Below the pieces are notes generated by a model. It was not told where the DNA came from, searched no databases, and worked only from the letters and a program-made list of their open reading frames with translations. A stretch of DNA of 11,611 nt from Candidatus Pacearchaeota archaeon (GTDB lineage Archaea; Nanoarchaeota; Nanoarchaeia; Pacearchaeales; GW2011-AR1), in NCBI GenBank assembly GCA_002690445.1, contig NZER01000142.1, positions 1 through 11,611 on the forward strand. The letters run 5' to 3'. Made by a program: the position numbers and the translations under genes. Below, piece after piece: positions 4,856 to 11,611 of this stretch. Numbering within the stretch: the first letter of the stretch is position 1; each line of letters starts with the position of its first letter.

Positions 4856-5050
4856 CTATTTCCCTGGAGGGGCGCCAGCCTTTCCTAAGTTTGCGCCCAA
4901 GAAATTGATTATATCAAGGAACATCTTTGCGATCTTGTTGTCAGCCGTGTTCGGCGTGACGGTGGCTACCAGGGCGAACACTCCCACAATTCCCAGGAGG
5001 GCTTCCAGGATCGTTGCCCAATTCGCCATAAGGAACATCAGAATATCCAT
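4856..5050 (-). CDS. Small membrane protein, holin-like
   Basis: This 64-residue protein has a hydrophobic N-terminal half (MDILMFLMANWATILEALLG, then IVGVFALVATV), enough for one long or two short membrane segments. A segment TPNTADNKIAKMFLDIINFL follows, ending ANLGKAGAPPGK. Small phage proteins with a TP-x-DNK and FLGxNxGKA-like pattern are common beside endolysins, so a holin or related membrane role is plausible. A strong ribosome site (GGAGGG, 5-6 bases from the ATG) precedes it. It follows the endolysin gene in the same operon with a 13-base gap. Function is inferred from size, hydrophobicity and location. Confidence 0.6.
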   Translation of the reverse strand: MDILMFLMANWATILEALLGIVGVFALVATVTPNTADNKIAKMFLDIINFLGANLGKAGAPPGK

Positions 5051-5063
5051 GCTTCCCTCCTAT

Positions 5064-5573
5064 TCAGGCGGCTATATTCCTCGAATAGCTCTCCATCCAT
5101 TCAGCGGCCGTTCCCCTTCCGGCCGGGGTATTGTAGTACCGCTTCCAGTACCGAGCTAGGCCCTGAATGTCGTCCGCTTCGGGCAACGCCGCGGGCACCC
5201 GGAGGTAATGAACACGGCACATCGACACGGATAGGGCGAGGTTCCAGGCAAGTTGCTGCGGGGCGGGGAAGGTGAACTTCCCGCCGTTGATTATTTCAAA
5301 CGCCTTCGGGGTGCTGGAAGAATAATCCTGGATCGCCTCAACCAGTTTCGGGCGGTAGCGGAGAAAATTCACCCAGGTATCCCGGTAGGTCGCACACTCC
5401 ATCTGGCAGACGCCCAGCGCCGGACCGTTCCCGAGCTGGCGGACGTAGCGCAGATCGCTCTCCTGGAGGGCCGTTCCGATCACAAGGGCTTCGGCCGCCG
5501 GGCTCCATGCGTCCATACGATCTAGAACCGGCTTAACGATGTAGGCGCGGAATTGGTCAACGTCGATGCCCAT
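5064..5573 (-). CDS. Lysozyme-like phage endolysin / transglycosylase-fold protein
   Basis: This 169-residue protein has the layout of lysozyme-like murein hydrolases. GTALQESDL (33-41) offers E38 as the probable catalytic glutamate, and NGPALGVCQME (49-59) corresponds to the AxGxxQ motif of SLT-type enzymes. The downstream RYWKRYYNTPAGRGT is the kind of sequence closing the groove in this family. There is no signal peptide or membrane segment, so release through a holin is expected, consistent with the holin-like gene just downstream. Attachment to the virion as a tail lysozyme cannot be excluded. The frame is open upstream to 5888, but the ATG at 5573 has AGGAG seven bases before it and sits in a TGATG overlap with the previous gene. 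Cysteine 60 replaces what I recall as a proline in relatives. Confidence 0.75.
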   Translation of the reverse strand: MGIDVDQFRAYIVKPVLDRMDAWSPAAEALVIGTALQESDLRYVRQLGNGPALGVCQMECATYRDTWVNFLRYRPKLVEAIQDYSSSTPKAFEIINGGKFTFPAPQQLAWNLALSVSMCRVHYLRVPAALPEADDIQGLARYWKRYYNTPAGRGTAAEWMESYSRNIAA

Positions 5574-5794
5574 CAGTAGCTCCTCGTCTCTGCCCGGAGT
5601 TTGCCCATCAGCGTCTTTTTGCAGACCTCTTCGCCCCGAAGCACGATGAACTCTTTCCCCGCCCGATCCCTCAGTTCCCACAGCATCGGGCAGATCGTCG
5701 TCCCGACATTCACCACCTTCGATTTCCCCGTCCAAAGGGCGAGGACGACTCCTGCCAAGAGGGTAGAAAGGAAAATACGGCGAACCCATTTCAT
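5573..5794 (-). CDS. Small single-pass membrane protein in lysis module
   Basis: This 73-residue protein starts MKWVRRIFLSTLLAGVVLAL: a positively charged start followed by one hydrophobic segment (about residues 7-22). This is either an N-terminal anchor or an uncleaved or cleavable signal. The remainder is small and charged, with cysteines in TTICPMLWEL and EEVCKKTL that could form a disulphide if exported. No family is recognised. It overlaps the previous gene by four bases (ATGA) and the endolysin by one base, so it is translated as part of the lysis block. A spanin, antiholin or superinfection-exclusion role would all be guesses. Confidence 0.6.
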   Translation of the reverse strand: MKWVRRIFLSTLLAGVVLALWTGKSKVVNVGTTICPMLWELRDRAGKEFIVLRGEEVCKKTLMGKLRAETRSY

Positions 5795-6090
5795 CGGTTC
5801 GGGTCGTCATCCCGGCGGCGGCGGTCCAGTAATTCACGGCGTTCCTTTTCGCGGCCCCGCTGTTCCCGCATTTCCCCGACCAGTTCATTCAGGGCGCCCG
5901 TGGATTTCTCCTGGGAATTGACTAGCCGATCCACTTTTTGCCCCAACGCTTTTTGATCTCCGGCCAAGACCACCCCGTCTTTCATCGGGAAGTAGGCCAC
6001 GGCTCCCCAGGCCACCATGCCGAGGACGAGGGCTACGAAGGCGGTCCAGAGGAAATGGATGTTTGTCAGCTTGATAGATCCTTCGGCCAT
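5791..6090 (-). CDS. Membrane-anchored coiled-coil protein (possible inner spanin)
   Basis: This 99-residue protein has one clear membrane segment near the N-terminus (about residues 13-34, FLWTAFVALVLGMVAWGAVA). A predicted coiled coil follows (DQKALGQKVDRLVNSQEK to LNELVGEMREQRGREKERR) with a very basic and acidic end (RRRRDDDPNR). This N-anchor plus periplasmic coiled-coil plan is that of Rz-type inner spanins, although tail or holin-associated proteins can look similar. A near-perfect GGAGGAGGT ribosome site precedes the ATG. Against the spanin reading, the outer spanin candidate is four genes away instead of adjacent or nested. Confidence 0.65.
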   Translation of the reverse strand: MAEGSIKLTNIHFLWTAFVALVLGMVAWGAVAYFPMKDGVVLAGDQKALGQKVDRLVNSQEKSTGALNELVGEMREQRGREKERRELLDRRRRDDDPNR

Positions 6091-6092
6091 AT

Positions 6093-6446
6093 CTACCTCC
6101 TCCGCGCTTCTTCCTTGATCAACCGGGAGACTTCCGGAAGATCGGAGTGCAACATCGGTCGGCCGTTAGATTCGTGGAAGTTTGCGATCCCCCGGAGAAC
6201 GTCCTGGATGAAAGGATCGTCCACCTTGGCGTTAATCTCTTGCGCCTTGTGCGCCGCGAGTTCCGGCCCGAACCCTAGATCGTCCATCGCAAGGACGAAA
6301 TCAGCTTCCACCTGGGCGGGGTCGCTCATCCCGTTATTGAGAATGTGCTGCTTATTGTCGAGGACAGCCTGGAATTTCTCCTCATCCGTTTTCCCTTGGC
6401 CGCCATCGCCATCCGCCCCGCTTTTAATGTCCTCAAGCAAGCTCAT
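6093..6446 (-). CDS. Acidic unknown phage protein downstream of tailspike
   Basis: This 117-residue protein has no family I recognise. It is soluble in appearance. It has an acidic and glycine-rich N-terminus (SGADGDGGQGKTDEE), a helical middle (VLDNKQHILNNGMSDPAQVE, FVLAMDDLGFG) and a basic end (RLIKEEARRR). A strong GGAGG site precedes its ATG. It lies 11 bases after the tailspike stop and two bases before the next gene, inside the late operon. A chaperone, tail accessory or virion role is possible from location only. Confidence 0.65.
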   Translation of the reverse strand: MSLLEDIKSGADGDGGQGKTDEEKFQAVLDNKQHILNNGMSDPAQVEADFVLAMDDLGFGPELAAHKAQEINAKVDDPFIQDVLRGIANFHESNGRPMLHSDLPEVSRLIKEEARRR

Positions 6447-6457
6447 CTATAATCCTC

Positions 6458-8698
6458 CTAGTCGGGTAATTGGCAGAAAACCGTTATCCCGATAGCATTC
6501 CCCGCGCCGATATTCGCTGCGGTAAGGGCGAAGGTCGCGCCCGTGCTGTTATTGTAAACGTGGAATTCAAGGCGGGCGATGGTTGTCCCGTTCACGTCCC
6601 GGCTTGAGGCTGCGGGGACTACGCTCAAGGCGGTCCCGGCGTCATTGAAGCTAATAACGGGCACACAAAAGTTGTCCGCCTCCTCCATATCAGCGGTATC
6701 GCAGATGAAGGAATTTGTGTTGCCACTTCCGATCTTCCCGCCTGTTGCCATCGCCGTTGAGGCATCAGCCCCGGTGGGCGTGGTCCCGTAGGTAGCACTC
6801 GCGGCGTTGATTTGATCAATGAAGTTTCCGGCGCCCCCTGTGACCTGGGCCCCGCAGCGCGTGAACCTATGCTCCACGGTCCCGCCGTTGTTCCGGATTT
6901 TGAGTTCAAAAGCCTGAAACTTCTGATCCTTGAGCCAAATCTCATCCGGATTAAAGATACCCGCGAGCGTGAAAGGCGTTGGCCCAATACCTACAACCAA
7001 CTCCCCTTCCTGAACGTTCCAGCCAATCGCATGACCTGTGAATACCGCCGTTGAAAGCTGGATCGGCCCGTTTGTGGTGGCAACGCTCGTCTTTGCCGAA
7101 TAGTCCTTAATGTCGTTGCCGGAAATGTTAAGGCGTAGACATTGGACCTGATTGCTTTCGATTGAAATCCCGGTCCCTACGCCGCCCGTGCGTCCCCGGA
7201 GCATATTGCCAGATATCTTCGAGTCCAGAAGGCTACTCGCTCGAATCCCGAAGTGGGGCCCATTGATGGTGTTGTTTGAAATGTCAATATCATTGTTGTC
7301 CGAAGTAGCCGTACCGCGTTGGAGCAAGATACCCGTGCGGTTGGCGTGAGCGGACGGGGTACTTATCGAATTCCCGATGATCTTTCCTTGTGTCGCCGGG
7401 GCCGTCCCGCCGCCAGCTTGGACGGTGATCCCCCCAATGGCGGACGCTGGATCGGTGATCATAATATTGTCGAATACGTTCCCGGAAATAACGAAGTGAT
7501 CGCAAGCAAGCTGGATCGCTGTCGCCAAGAGATCAACAAACTGATTCCCGGCAATAAGGGTGTTGTCCGGCGCTCCAATTTCAATACCGCCGCCGTCGTA
7601 GTGGCGGCACCCAATCATCAAGAATTCATCGCAAGTGAAGTTGACCATCGGCCCGCCGCCATCGCTGATATCGCAGTTAATCAGGACGTTGCGCGAGTGT
7701 TGCGGATTCCCCGAACTCATCAACATAAAGCCCGGGGCACCTTGGAATTTACAGGTTGAGAAAATGAAATCATCAACGGTATGCCCGTGAATCCCCCGCC
7801 GCCCTTCGGCCCAAGTCGAGGTATTGTCCCCGCCGAAATCAAAGGCCATATCCTTGCAGACGAAGTAATCGAGCAAATCAGAAGGGACGCCCGCTCCAAG
7901 GTGGACGTTGAGCGCAGCGCGGCCGGACTCATCCCCGATATCATCTGTCCAGGCCGTCACGTCCCATTCAAGGATTGAGCCGAAACCGTCCCCCCGGAAC
8001 ATCATAGCCTTGAGGACGTAGAGCCTATCGGACATTAGATAGGTTCCACGCGGGAAGTAGAGGCAAGTCCCGGCGGCAACGGCGTCAATGGCTGCCTGGA
8101 TGGCCGCCAAATCGTCTGTCACGCCATCCCCGGTAGCGCCGAAGTCCTTCACGGAAATGGTGTCCCCGAGCTTCGCGTCAACGGTGCGAAGGACCGCGCC
8201 CGTACCCGAGGCGGTAAAGTTCCCGTTGTCGGCCACGGCATCTACCGAATCAACCCCGTCCCCGGCAAGGTTGAACCGGAGGAATTCACCCGCATTGGTC
8301 GAGGGCTCCGGCGTGTCGGCGTCCGTTACGTTGGTTGTGGCCGGGAATTTAATAGCCCGCCCTAATTGCTCTCCGAGTTGCTGAATCCGCATTACGGCAA
8401 GGTCAAGGTCTTGCTCAAGTGTCTCGGCGGGGAAGGCCACGCCTTGCGCGTAATCGCTTAGTTGCGTTTCGGGCACTTCGCGGTAAAGGAGAACTTGCAC
8501 GTCCACCGCGGGTGCGGTTGTGAATGTCACGTTTCCCGTACCAGGGACGCCAGTAACCGTGAATCCCGAGGTTTGGATAACGCCGTCCAGATATACCTCA
8601 AGATGGGATTCCACGAGGACCTTGAAATCAAACGCAAATACCTTAGTCGCGCCGTCCCCCGTATGAGGCTTTCTCACTAACTCCGTAGTGACTGTCAT
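6458..8698 (-). CDS. Tailspike / tail fibre with pectate-lyase-type beta-helix
   Basis: This 746-residue late protein has the modular plan of podovirus tailspikes. Residues 1 to about 130 resemble the N-terminal adapter of T7-like tail fibres, with features such as FAFDFKVLVESHLEVYLDG, LLYREVPETQLSDYAQG and an ending LDLAVMRIQQLGEQLGRAI. From about residue 179 the segment ISVKDFGATGDGVTDDLAAI is the hallmark of the pectate_lyase_3 entry into a right-handed beta-helix. The helix continues with repeated Asn/Gly/Ile turns (VISGNVFDNI, ISNNTINGPH, ISGNDIKDYS) to about 550. The C-terminal 190 residues look beta-rich and may be a trimerisation or receptor domain. Such proteins bind and often degrade surface polysaccharide, which sets host range; catalytic residues cannot be assigned by eye. 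ATG 8698 is chosen because AAGGAGAGG is directly upstream; ATG 8716 lacks a site. Confidence 0.85.
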   Translation of the reverse strand: MTVTTELVRKPHTGDGATKVFAFDFKVLVESHLEVYLDGVIQTSGFTVTGVPGTGNVTFTTAPAVDVQVLLYREVPETQLSDYAQGVAFPAETLEQDLDLAVMRIQQLGEQLGRAIKFPATTNVTDADTPEPSTNAGEFLRFNLAGDGVDSVDAVADNGNFTASGTGAVLRTVDAKLGDTISVKDFGATGDGVTDDLAAIQAAIDAVAAGTCLYFPRGTYLMSDRLYVLKAMMFRGDGFGSILEWDVTAWTDDIGDESGRAALNVHLGAGVPSDLLDYFVCKDMAFDFGGDNTSTWAEGRRGIHGHTVDDFIFSTCKFQGAPGFMLMSSGNPQHSRNVLINCDISDGGGPMVNFTCDEFLMIGCRHYDGGGIEIGAPDNTLIAGNQFVDLLATAIQLACDHFVISGNVFDNIMITDPASAIGGITVQAGGGTAPATQGKIIGNSISTPSAHANRTGILLQRGTATSDNNDIDISNNTINGPHFGIRASSLLDSKISGNMLRGRTGGVGTGISIESNQVQCLRLNISGNDIKDYSAKTSVATTNGPIQLSTAVFTGHAIGWNVQEGELVVGIGPTPFTLAGIFNPDEIWLKDQKFQAFELKIRNNGGTVEHRFTRCGAQVTGGAGNFIDQINAASATYGTTPTGADASTAMATGGKIGSGNTNSFICDTADMEEADNFCVPVISFNDAGTALSVVPAASSRDVNGTTIARLEFHVYNNSTGATFALTAANIGAGNAIGITVFCQLPD

Positions 8699-8718
8699 TT
8701 CCTCTCCTTCCGCCATGC

Positions 8719-11611
8719 TTAATAGTCTGGAATGGCAAGGGCCTCCGATTCGGTTGCGGGTTCCAATGCGTCCACGAGGTCTTTGTTGTGATCCTCAATA
8801 GCTTTCTTGAGGGCGGGAAATTCCTCTATGAGCTTTTCCCGTGCGGCTGCCCTGAACGCTTCAATAGTAAGACGAATGGCTCGGGGCCTCTTGCCGGGCG
8901 CGTCAGGAGTCCCATCCTTAAATTCCTTTCTGTACTCCTCGCTTTTGACTAACTCGGTCAGCCGTTCCCACATACCCTTTCCTTCGCCATCCTTCAAGGC
9001 GTTCCCTGCGAGGACGATGTAGCGATCATATTCCTTGGCCGATAGAGCTAGGCCGCTTATGTGGTCGGAGGGCATCCGGAGTCCCATATCAAGGCGCATG
9101 ATTTCATTGGCTATCGGATCGTTTTGCACGGCCTTGTGATATATGGGATTGAGGAAATCCCAAGGGGCAAAGATCCCCTCCATTGTTATCGGAGTGCCGG
9201 ACAGATCGCGCAGGGGCGAGAGTTCTTCTGATTGCCCCGGAATTCTGGCTTTCATCTGATTCATAATTTCGGTGAGTATCCGGCTTGAACTTTCAGTCAT
9301 GGCTCGGGCGCGGGGATCTCTCGCAACGGGGTCAACAAAAGCCTTGTTGGCTTGGTTGATAATGGACGGAACGAATCCTCCGGTGATTCGACGGGTGGCG
9401 GTTCTTATGCGGGCGCTGGCCTCTAATTCTCCGGGCCGCGCTTCAATGGGATCGGTTGCCGCCGCGATGGTTTGTGAGAGGCCCTGCATATAGGTCTTTG
9501 AGAGCATGGCTTGAGAGAACGCCAACCCGAGGGCGAGAACAATCTCCGATACCTCTACTTCGGTAGGACCGCCGGGCATCCCAACGCGCTTTGCGTATTC
9601 GGCAAAAGTCGCTGTCACGCCTAAGAATTGGCCTATGGGATCAAGGCGGTCATATTTATACCAAGTATCTCCGATCTTTATGGAGCTTCGGGGCGGCAAT
9701 TTGTCTCCGAGAATCTTCCGGGTTTCGCGGTTAGCTGTACCCTCCCCGGTAATCCGACCCTCCATAGCAAACCCGTAGACCGTGAGTGCCGCCGCCGTCC
9801 CGCTTGCCGTTTTCGCCATAGCCATATCAGCCCGGGCACCGCCAGCGGCAATATCATCGCGGATATTCTTGAGGAGTAGATTCGCTCCGGGCATCCGCTC
9901 CAGGCTGTATTTAAAAAGGTTGACCGGAGTACGGAAGAAGGGAACCACGAGCCGGGCGTAGGGCAATTCACCGAGTAATTCCTGGACCCTCTGAGATTTC
10001 GGGCCAAGCGGATTTGTGAAGGTCTGATAGCCCGCCCAATCCTCCGAGTGCTGGATCATGTTCATCGTCGGGTCGTCCAGTAATTCTTGCATCCGAACCC
10101 GGAGGGCCGCGCCTGAGTGTCCTTCGTGAGTCGCAATCCGTTTCGCTTGGGCTTGCATTTGGCCCCGGTGATTAACGATCTTCATGTAATCATCAGCCGC
10201 CATGAGGGCGCGGCCAGGGGTGCGGATGATTTCACCCAACAAATAGAAGGGGTGGCTTGGGTTTGCGAAAATCGCCTTCTTGCGGAATGTCAGGGCATCA
10301 TCCATCTTCGAGATCCCGAATTTACTTTCCCCGCTCTTGAAGGCTCTCCATGCAAGTTGGAAGGCTTCCCGTTGGGACGATAGGATTCCGTAGGCCAAGG
10401 AGGCCGCTTCGCCCTTGACGACTCCCCCCTTACGCCAAGGGTTGATCCGGGCGGCAACCGCCCGCTCCCAAAGTCCGTTGACGATAGTTATCCCGTTCCC
10501 CGTGATGTTCACGATATGCGTAGCGGGGCCGGAGAGGAGGGCGTTGACGTAATATTCGAGAACGTAATCCCAAAACTTGGGCTTATGAAGATCCCTTATG
10601 AATTTTTCGACATCTTCGGGCTTATTGATATCAATGATCTTATCAACAACCTCGTCTATATCCGCGGGGGTAATATCATCGGGGATCTTGGAGGGACCGG
10701 GAATGATCGCGGCATCGGGCTCAACCACCGCCCCAGGCTCAACGGCGGGAACGGGCTCACCCGGCTTGACGGGTTCGGGTTCAACGGCGGGCTTCGCCGG
10801 GGGTTCCGGTGGGGCCTTCGGCCTACGGGGGCGCACCCGATCAATAAAGTCGTCAATAACGTCCTGCTGCCGCTTCGCAAATTCAGCGAATCCCTCCTTG
10901 CCCGTGGGAGCCTCTTTCAGTACGCGGAGGGCCGCGCCTGTCTCGTTGAGAATCCCCGCCACACGGCCTTGAACCTCGGCTACGTCCCCCAGGATTTTTG
11001 CGAAATCTTCAAGTGTCGTCGTCCCGGCCCTAACCGCCAGCGCGGCATCATGTAGAAATTTGGCTGCGGAATAACGAACCTCTGCCGCAACGGAATTGAG
11101 GAAGCGATCTACGGGCTGGAATCGCTCATACGCCAGGATATCATCCACGGTAAGGCCCTTCTCCTCGGCCATCTTCCGCACGTCCTCAATGCTCACCTTC
11201 CCCCGCATGGCTTGAATGTTTTCCATCCATGCGCGGGAGATTTGAGAGAGGAGCTTGCGGATTTCTTCCGGCTTCTCGGCCAGGACGCGGAAATTCACAT
11301 CGAGAGGCTTGTCGGTGATCCCCAGGTGCGGCTCATCCCCTTCAAGGAATCGCCTTGCGCGGGCCCGCGTGGCGTCCGTGATCTCCTCGGGCTTCGGGAA
11401 AGCCGGAGCCTCGGGCTTTGGTTTCGCGGCTTCCGGTGCGGGCTCCTCGGCTGGCTTGGGCTTCGCATCGCCATCGGGCTTCGCGGTTCCCGGCACAGGC
11501 GCATCACTCACATTCGTAACCTCCGGGATCTTCACCCTCAATTCCTCGGAACCCTTGGCCGTTGCTGTCACCCTCCGGCGAACAACCTGCCCCACTTGCA
11601 AGATTTCCTCA
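8719..11611 (-). CDS. Very large virion/DNA-ejection-type protein, C-terminal part (5' truncated)
   Basis: At least 960 residues are visible, and the frame stays open through the right edge, so the true start is outside the window; a TTG at 11601 is probably internal. The N-terminal visible part has a Pro/Lys/Glu/Ala-rich linker. It is followed by a helical region (from about residue 75), a second Pro-rich linker (about 257-310, PPEPPAKPAVEPEPVKPGEP), and a long domain to the end. The segment VNALLSGPATHIVNITGN (about 350-370) and the later SIKIGDTWYKYDRLDPIGQF match motifs I associate with very large structural proteins of podoviruses, often annotated as internal virion or DNA-injection proteins. 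Several semi-hydrophobic helices (GTAAALTVYGFAM) could interact with membranes. It is followed by the tailspike gene after 20 bases. Assignment to a virion role rests on motif memory and position; no enzyme motif is visible. Confidence 0.7.
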   Translation of the reverse strand, partial: EEILQVGQVVRRRVTATAKGSEELRVKIPEVTNVSDAPVPGTAKPDGDAKPKPAEEPAPEAAKPKPEAPAFPKPEEITDATRARARRFLEGDEPHLGITDKPLDVNFRVLAEKPEEIRKLLSQISRAWMENIQAMRGKVSIEDVRKMAEEKGLTVDDILAYERFQPVDRFLNSVAAEVRYSAAKFLHDAALAVRAGTTTLEDFAKILGDVAEVQGRVAGILNETGAALRVLKEAPTGKEGFAEFAKRQQDVIDDFIDRVRPRRPKAPPEPPAKPAVEPEPVKPGEPVPAVEPGAVVEPDAAIIPGPSKIPDDITPADIDEVVDKIIDINKPEDVEKFIRDLHKPKFWDYVLEYYVNALLSGPATHIVNITGNGITIVNGLWERAVAARINPWRKGGVVKGEAASLAYGILSSQREAFQLAWRAFKSGESKFGISKMDDALTFRKKAIFANPSHPFYLLGEIIRTPGRALMAADDYMKIVNHRGQMQAQAKRIATHEGHSGAALRVRMQELLDDPTMNMIQHSEDWAGYQTFTNPLGPKSQRVQELLGELPYARLVVPFFRTPVNLFKYSLERMPGANLLLKNIRDDIAAGGARADMAMAKTASGTAAALTVYGFAMEGRITGEGTANRETRKILGDKLPPRSSIKIGDTWYKYDRLDPIGQFLGVTATFAEYAKRVGMPGGPTEVEVSEIVLALGLAFSQAMLSKTYMQGLSQTIAAATDPIEARPGELEASARIRTATRRITGGFVPSIINQANKAFVDPVARDPRARAMTESSSRILTEIMNQMKARIPGQSEELSPLRDLSGTPITMEGIFAPWDFLNPIYHKAVQNDPIANEIMRLDMGLRMPSDHISGLALSAKEYDRYIVLAGNALKDGEGKGMWERLTELVKSEEYRKEFKDGTPDAPGKRPRAIRLTIEAFRAAAREKLIEEFPALKKAIEDHNKDLVDALEPATESEALAIPDY

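Noticed and set aside
5574..5888. Extended N-terminus of the endolysin frame
   Set aside because: It overlaps two well-supported membrane-protein genes in another frame and is low-complexity. The ATG at 5573 has a proper AGGAG site and a TGATG junction.
10516..11055. Rightward frame (about 179 codons) opposite the giant late protein
   Set aside because: The product is rich in repetitive Gly/Leu/Arg and runs antisense to the Pro-rich linker region. It has no ribosome site or recognised domain.
1..11611. CRISPR arrays, insertion sequences, integrase attachment sites
   Set aside because: No regularly spaced repeats, transposase motifs or terminal inverted repeats were seen. The single 24-bp repeat pair is not an array.

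Overview
The window looks like part of the genome of a tailed bacteriophage or prophage with short-tailed (podovirus-like) character. The evidence is a RusA-type resolvase and a probable annealing protein on one arm. The other arm has a tailspike with a T7-fibre-like N-terminus, a very large virion-type protein and a compact lysis module. Gene packing is tight, with ATGA/GTGA/TGATG overlaps and purine-rich Shine-Dalgarno (SD) sites, and by eye the base composition is moderately GC-rich. The host cannot be named. A lipoprotein-like outer spanin candidate and an SLT/lysozyme-like endolysin point to a Gram-negative host. No integrase, terminase, portal, capsid or polymerase gene is visible, so lifestyle cannot be decided.

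Layout: positions 1-4518 are transcribed rightward and hold DNA-metabolism or early genes. In order these are the end of an unknown gene (2-148), a probable single-strand annealing protein (145-1335), three unknown proteins (1340-2708), and a 175-bp intergenic region with two inverted repeats. These are followed by a small ribbon-helix-helix-like DNA-binding protein (2884-3228), an unknown protein (3253-3621), a strong GC hairpin (3634-3675), RusA (3697-4146), a 58-residue Cys4 zinc-finger protein (4159-4335) and two very small overlapping reading frames (to 4501). A perfect 24-bp direct repeat, 1019 bp apart, links the ribbon-helix-helix gene to the end of rusA.

Positions 4521-11611 are transcribed leftward and hold late genes. 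Read in the direction of transcription they are: a large virion or ejection-type protein whose 5' end lies outside the window (8719-11611), a tailspike with a pectate-lyase-type beta-helix (6458-8698), an acidic unknown protein (6093-6446), and a membrane plus coiled-coil protein (5791-6090). The lysis module continues with a small membrane protein (5573-5794), a lysozyme-like endolysin (5064-5573), a small holin-like membrane protein (4856-5050), and an overlapping pair ending in a short lipoprotein-like gene (4521-4854).

The two transcription units converge at 4518-4521 with almost no DNA between stop codons and no obvious terminator. The early arm probably handles recombination (annealing protein plus Holliday-junction resolvase) and its control. 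The late arm covers host recognition, DNA entry and host lysis. I found no convincing new defence or mobile system. The least explained parts are the 24-bp repeat, the two G-tract hairpins, the micro-ORF cluster at 4159-4518 and the overlapping spanin-like genes.
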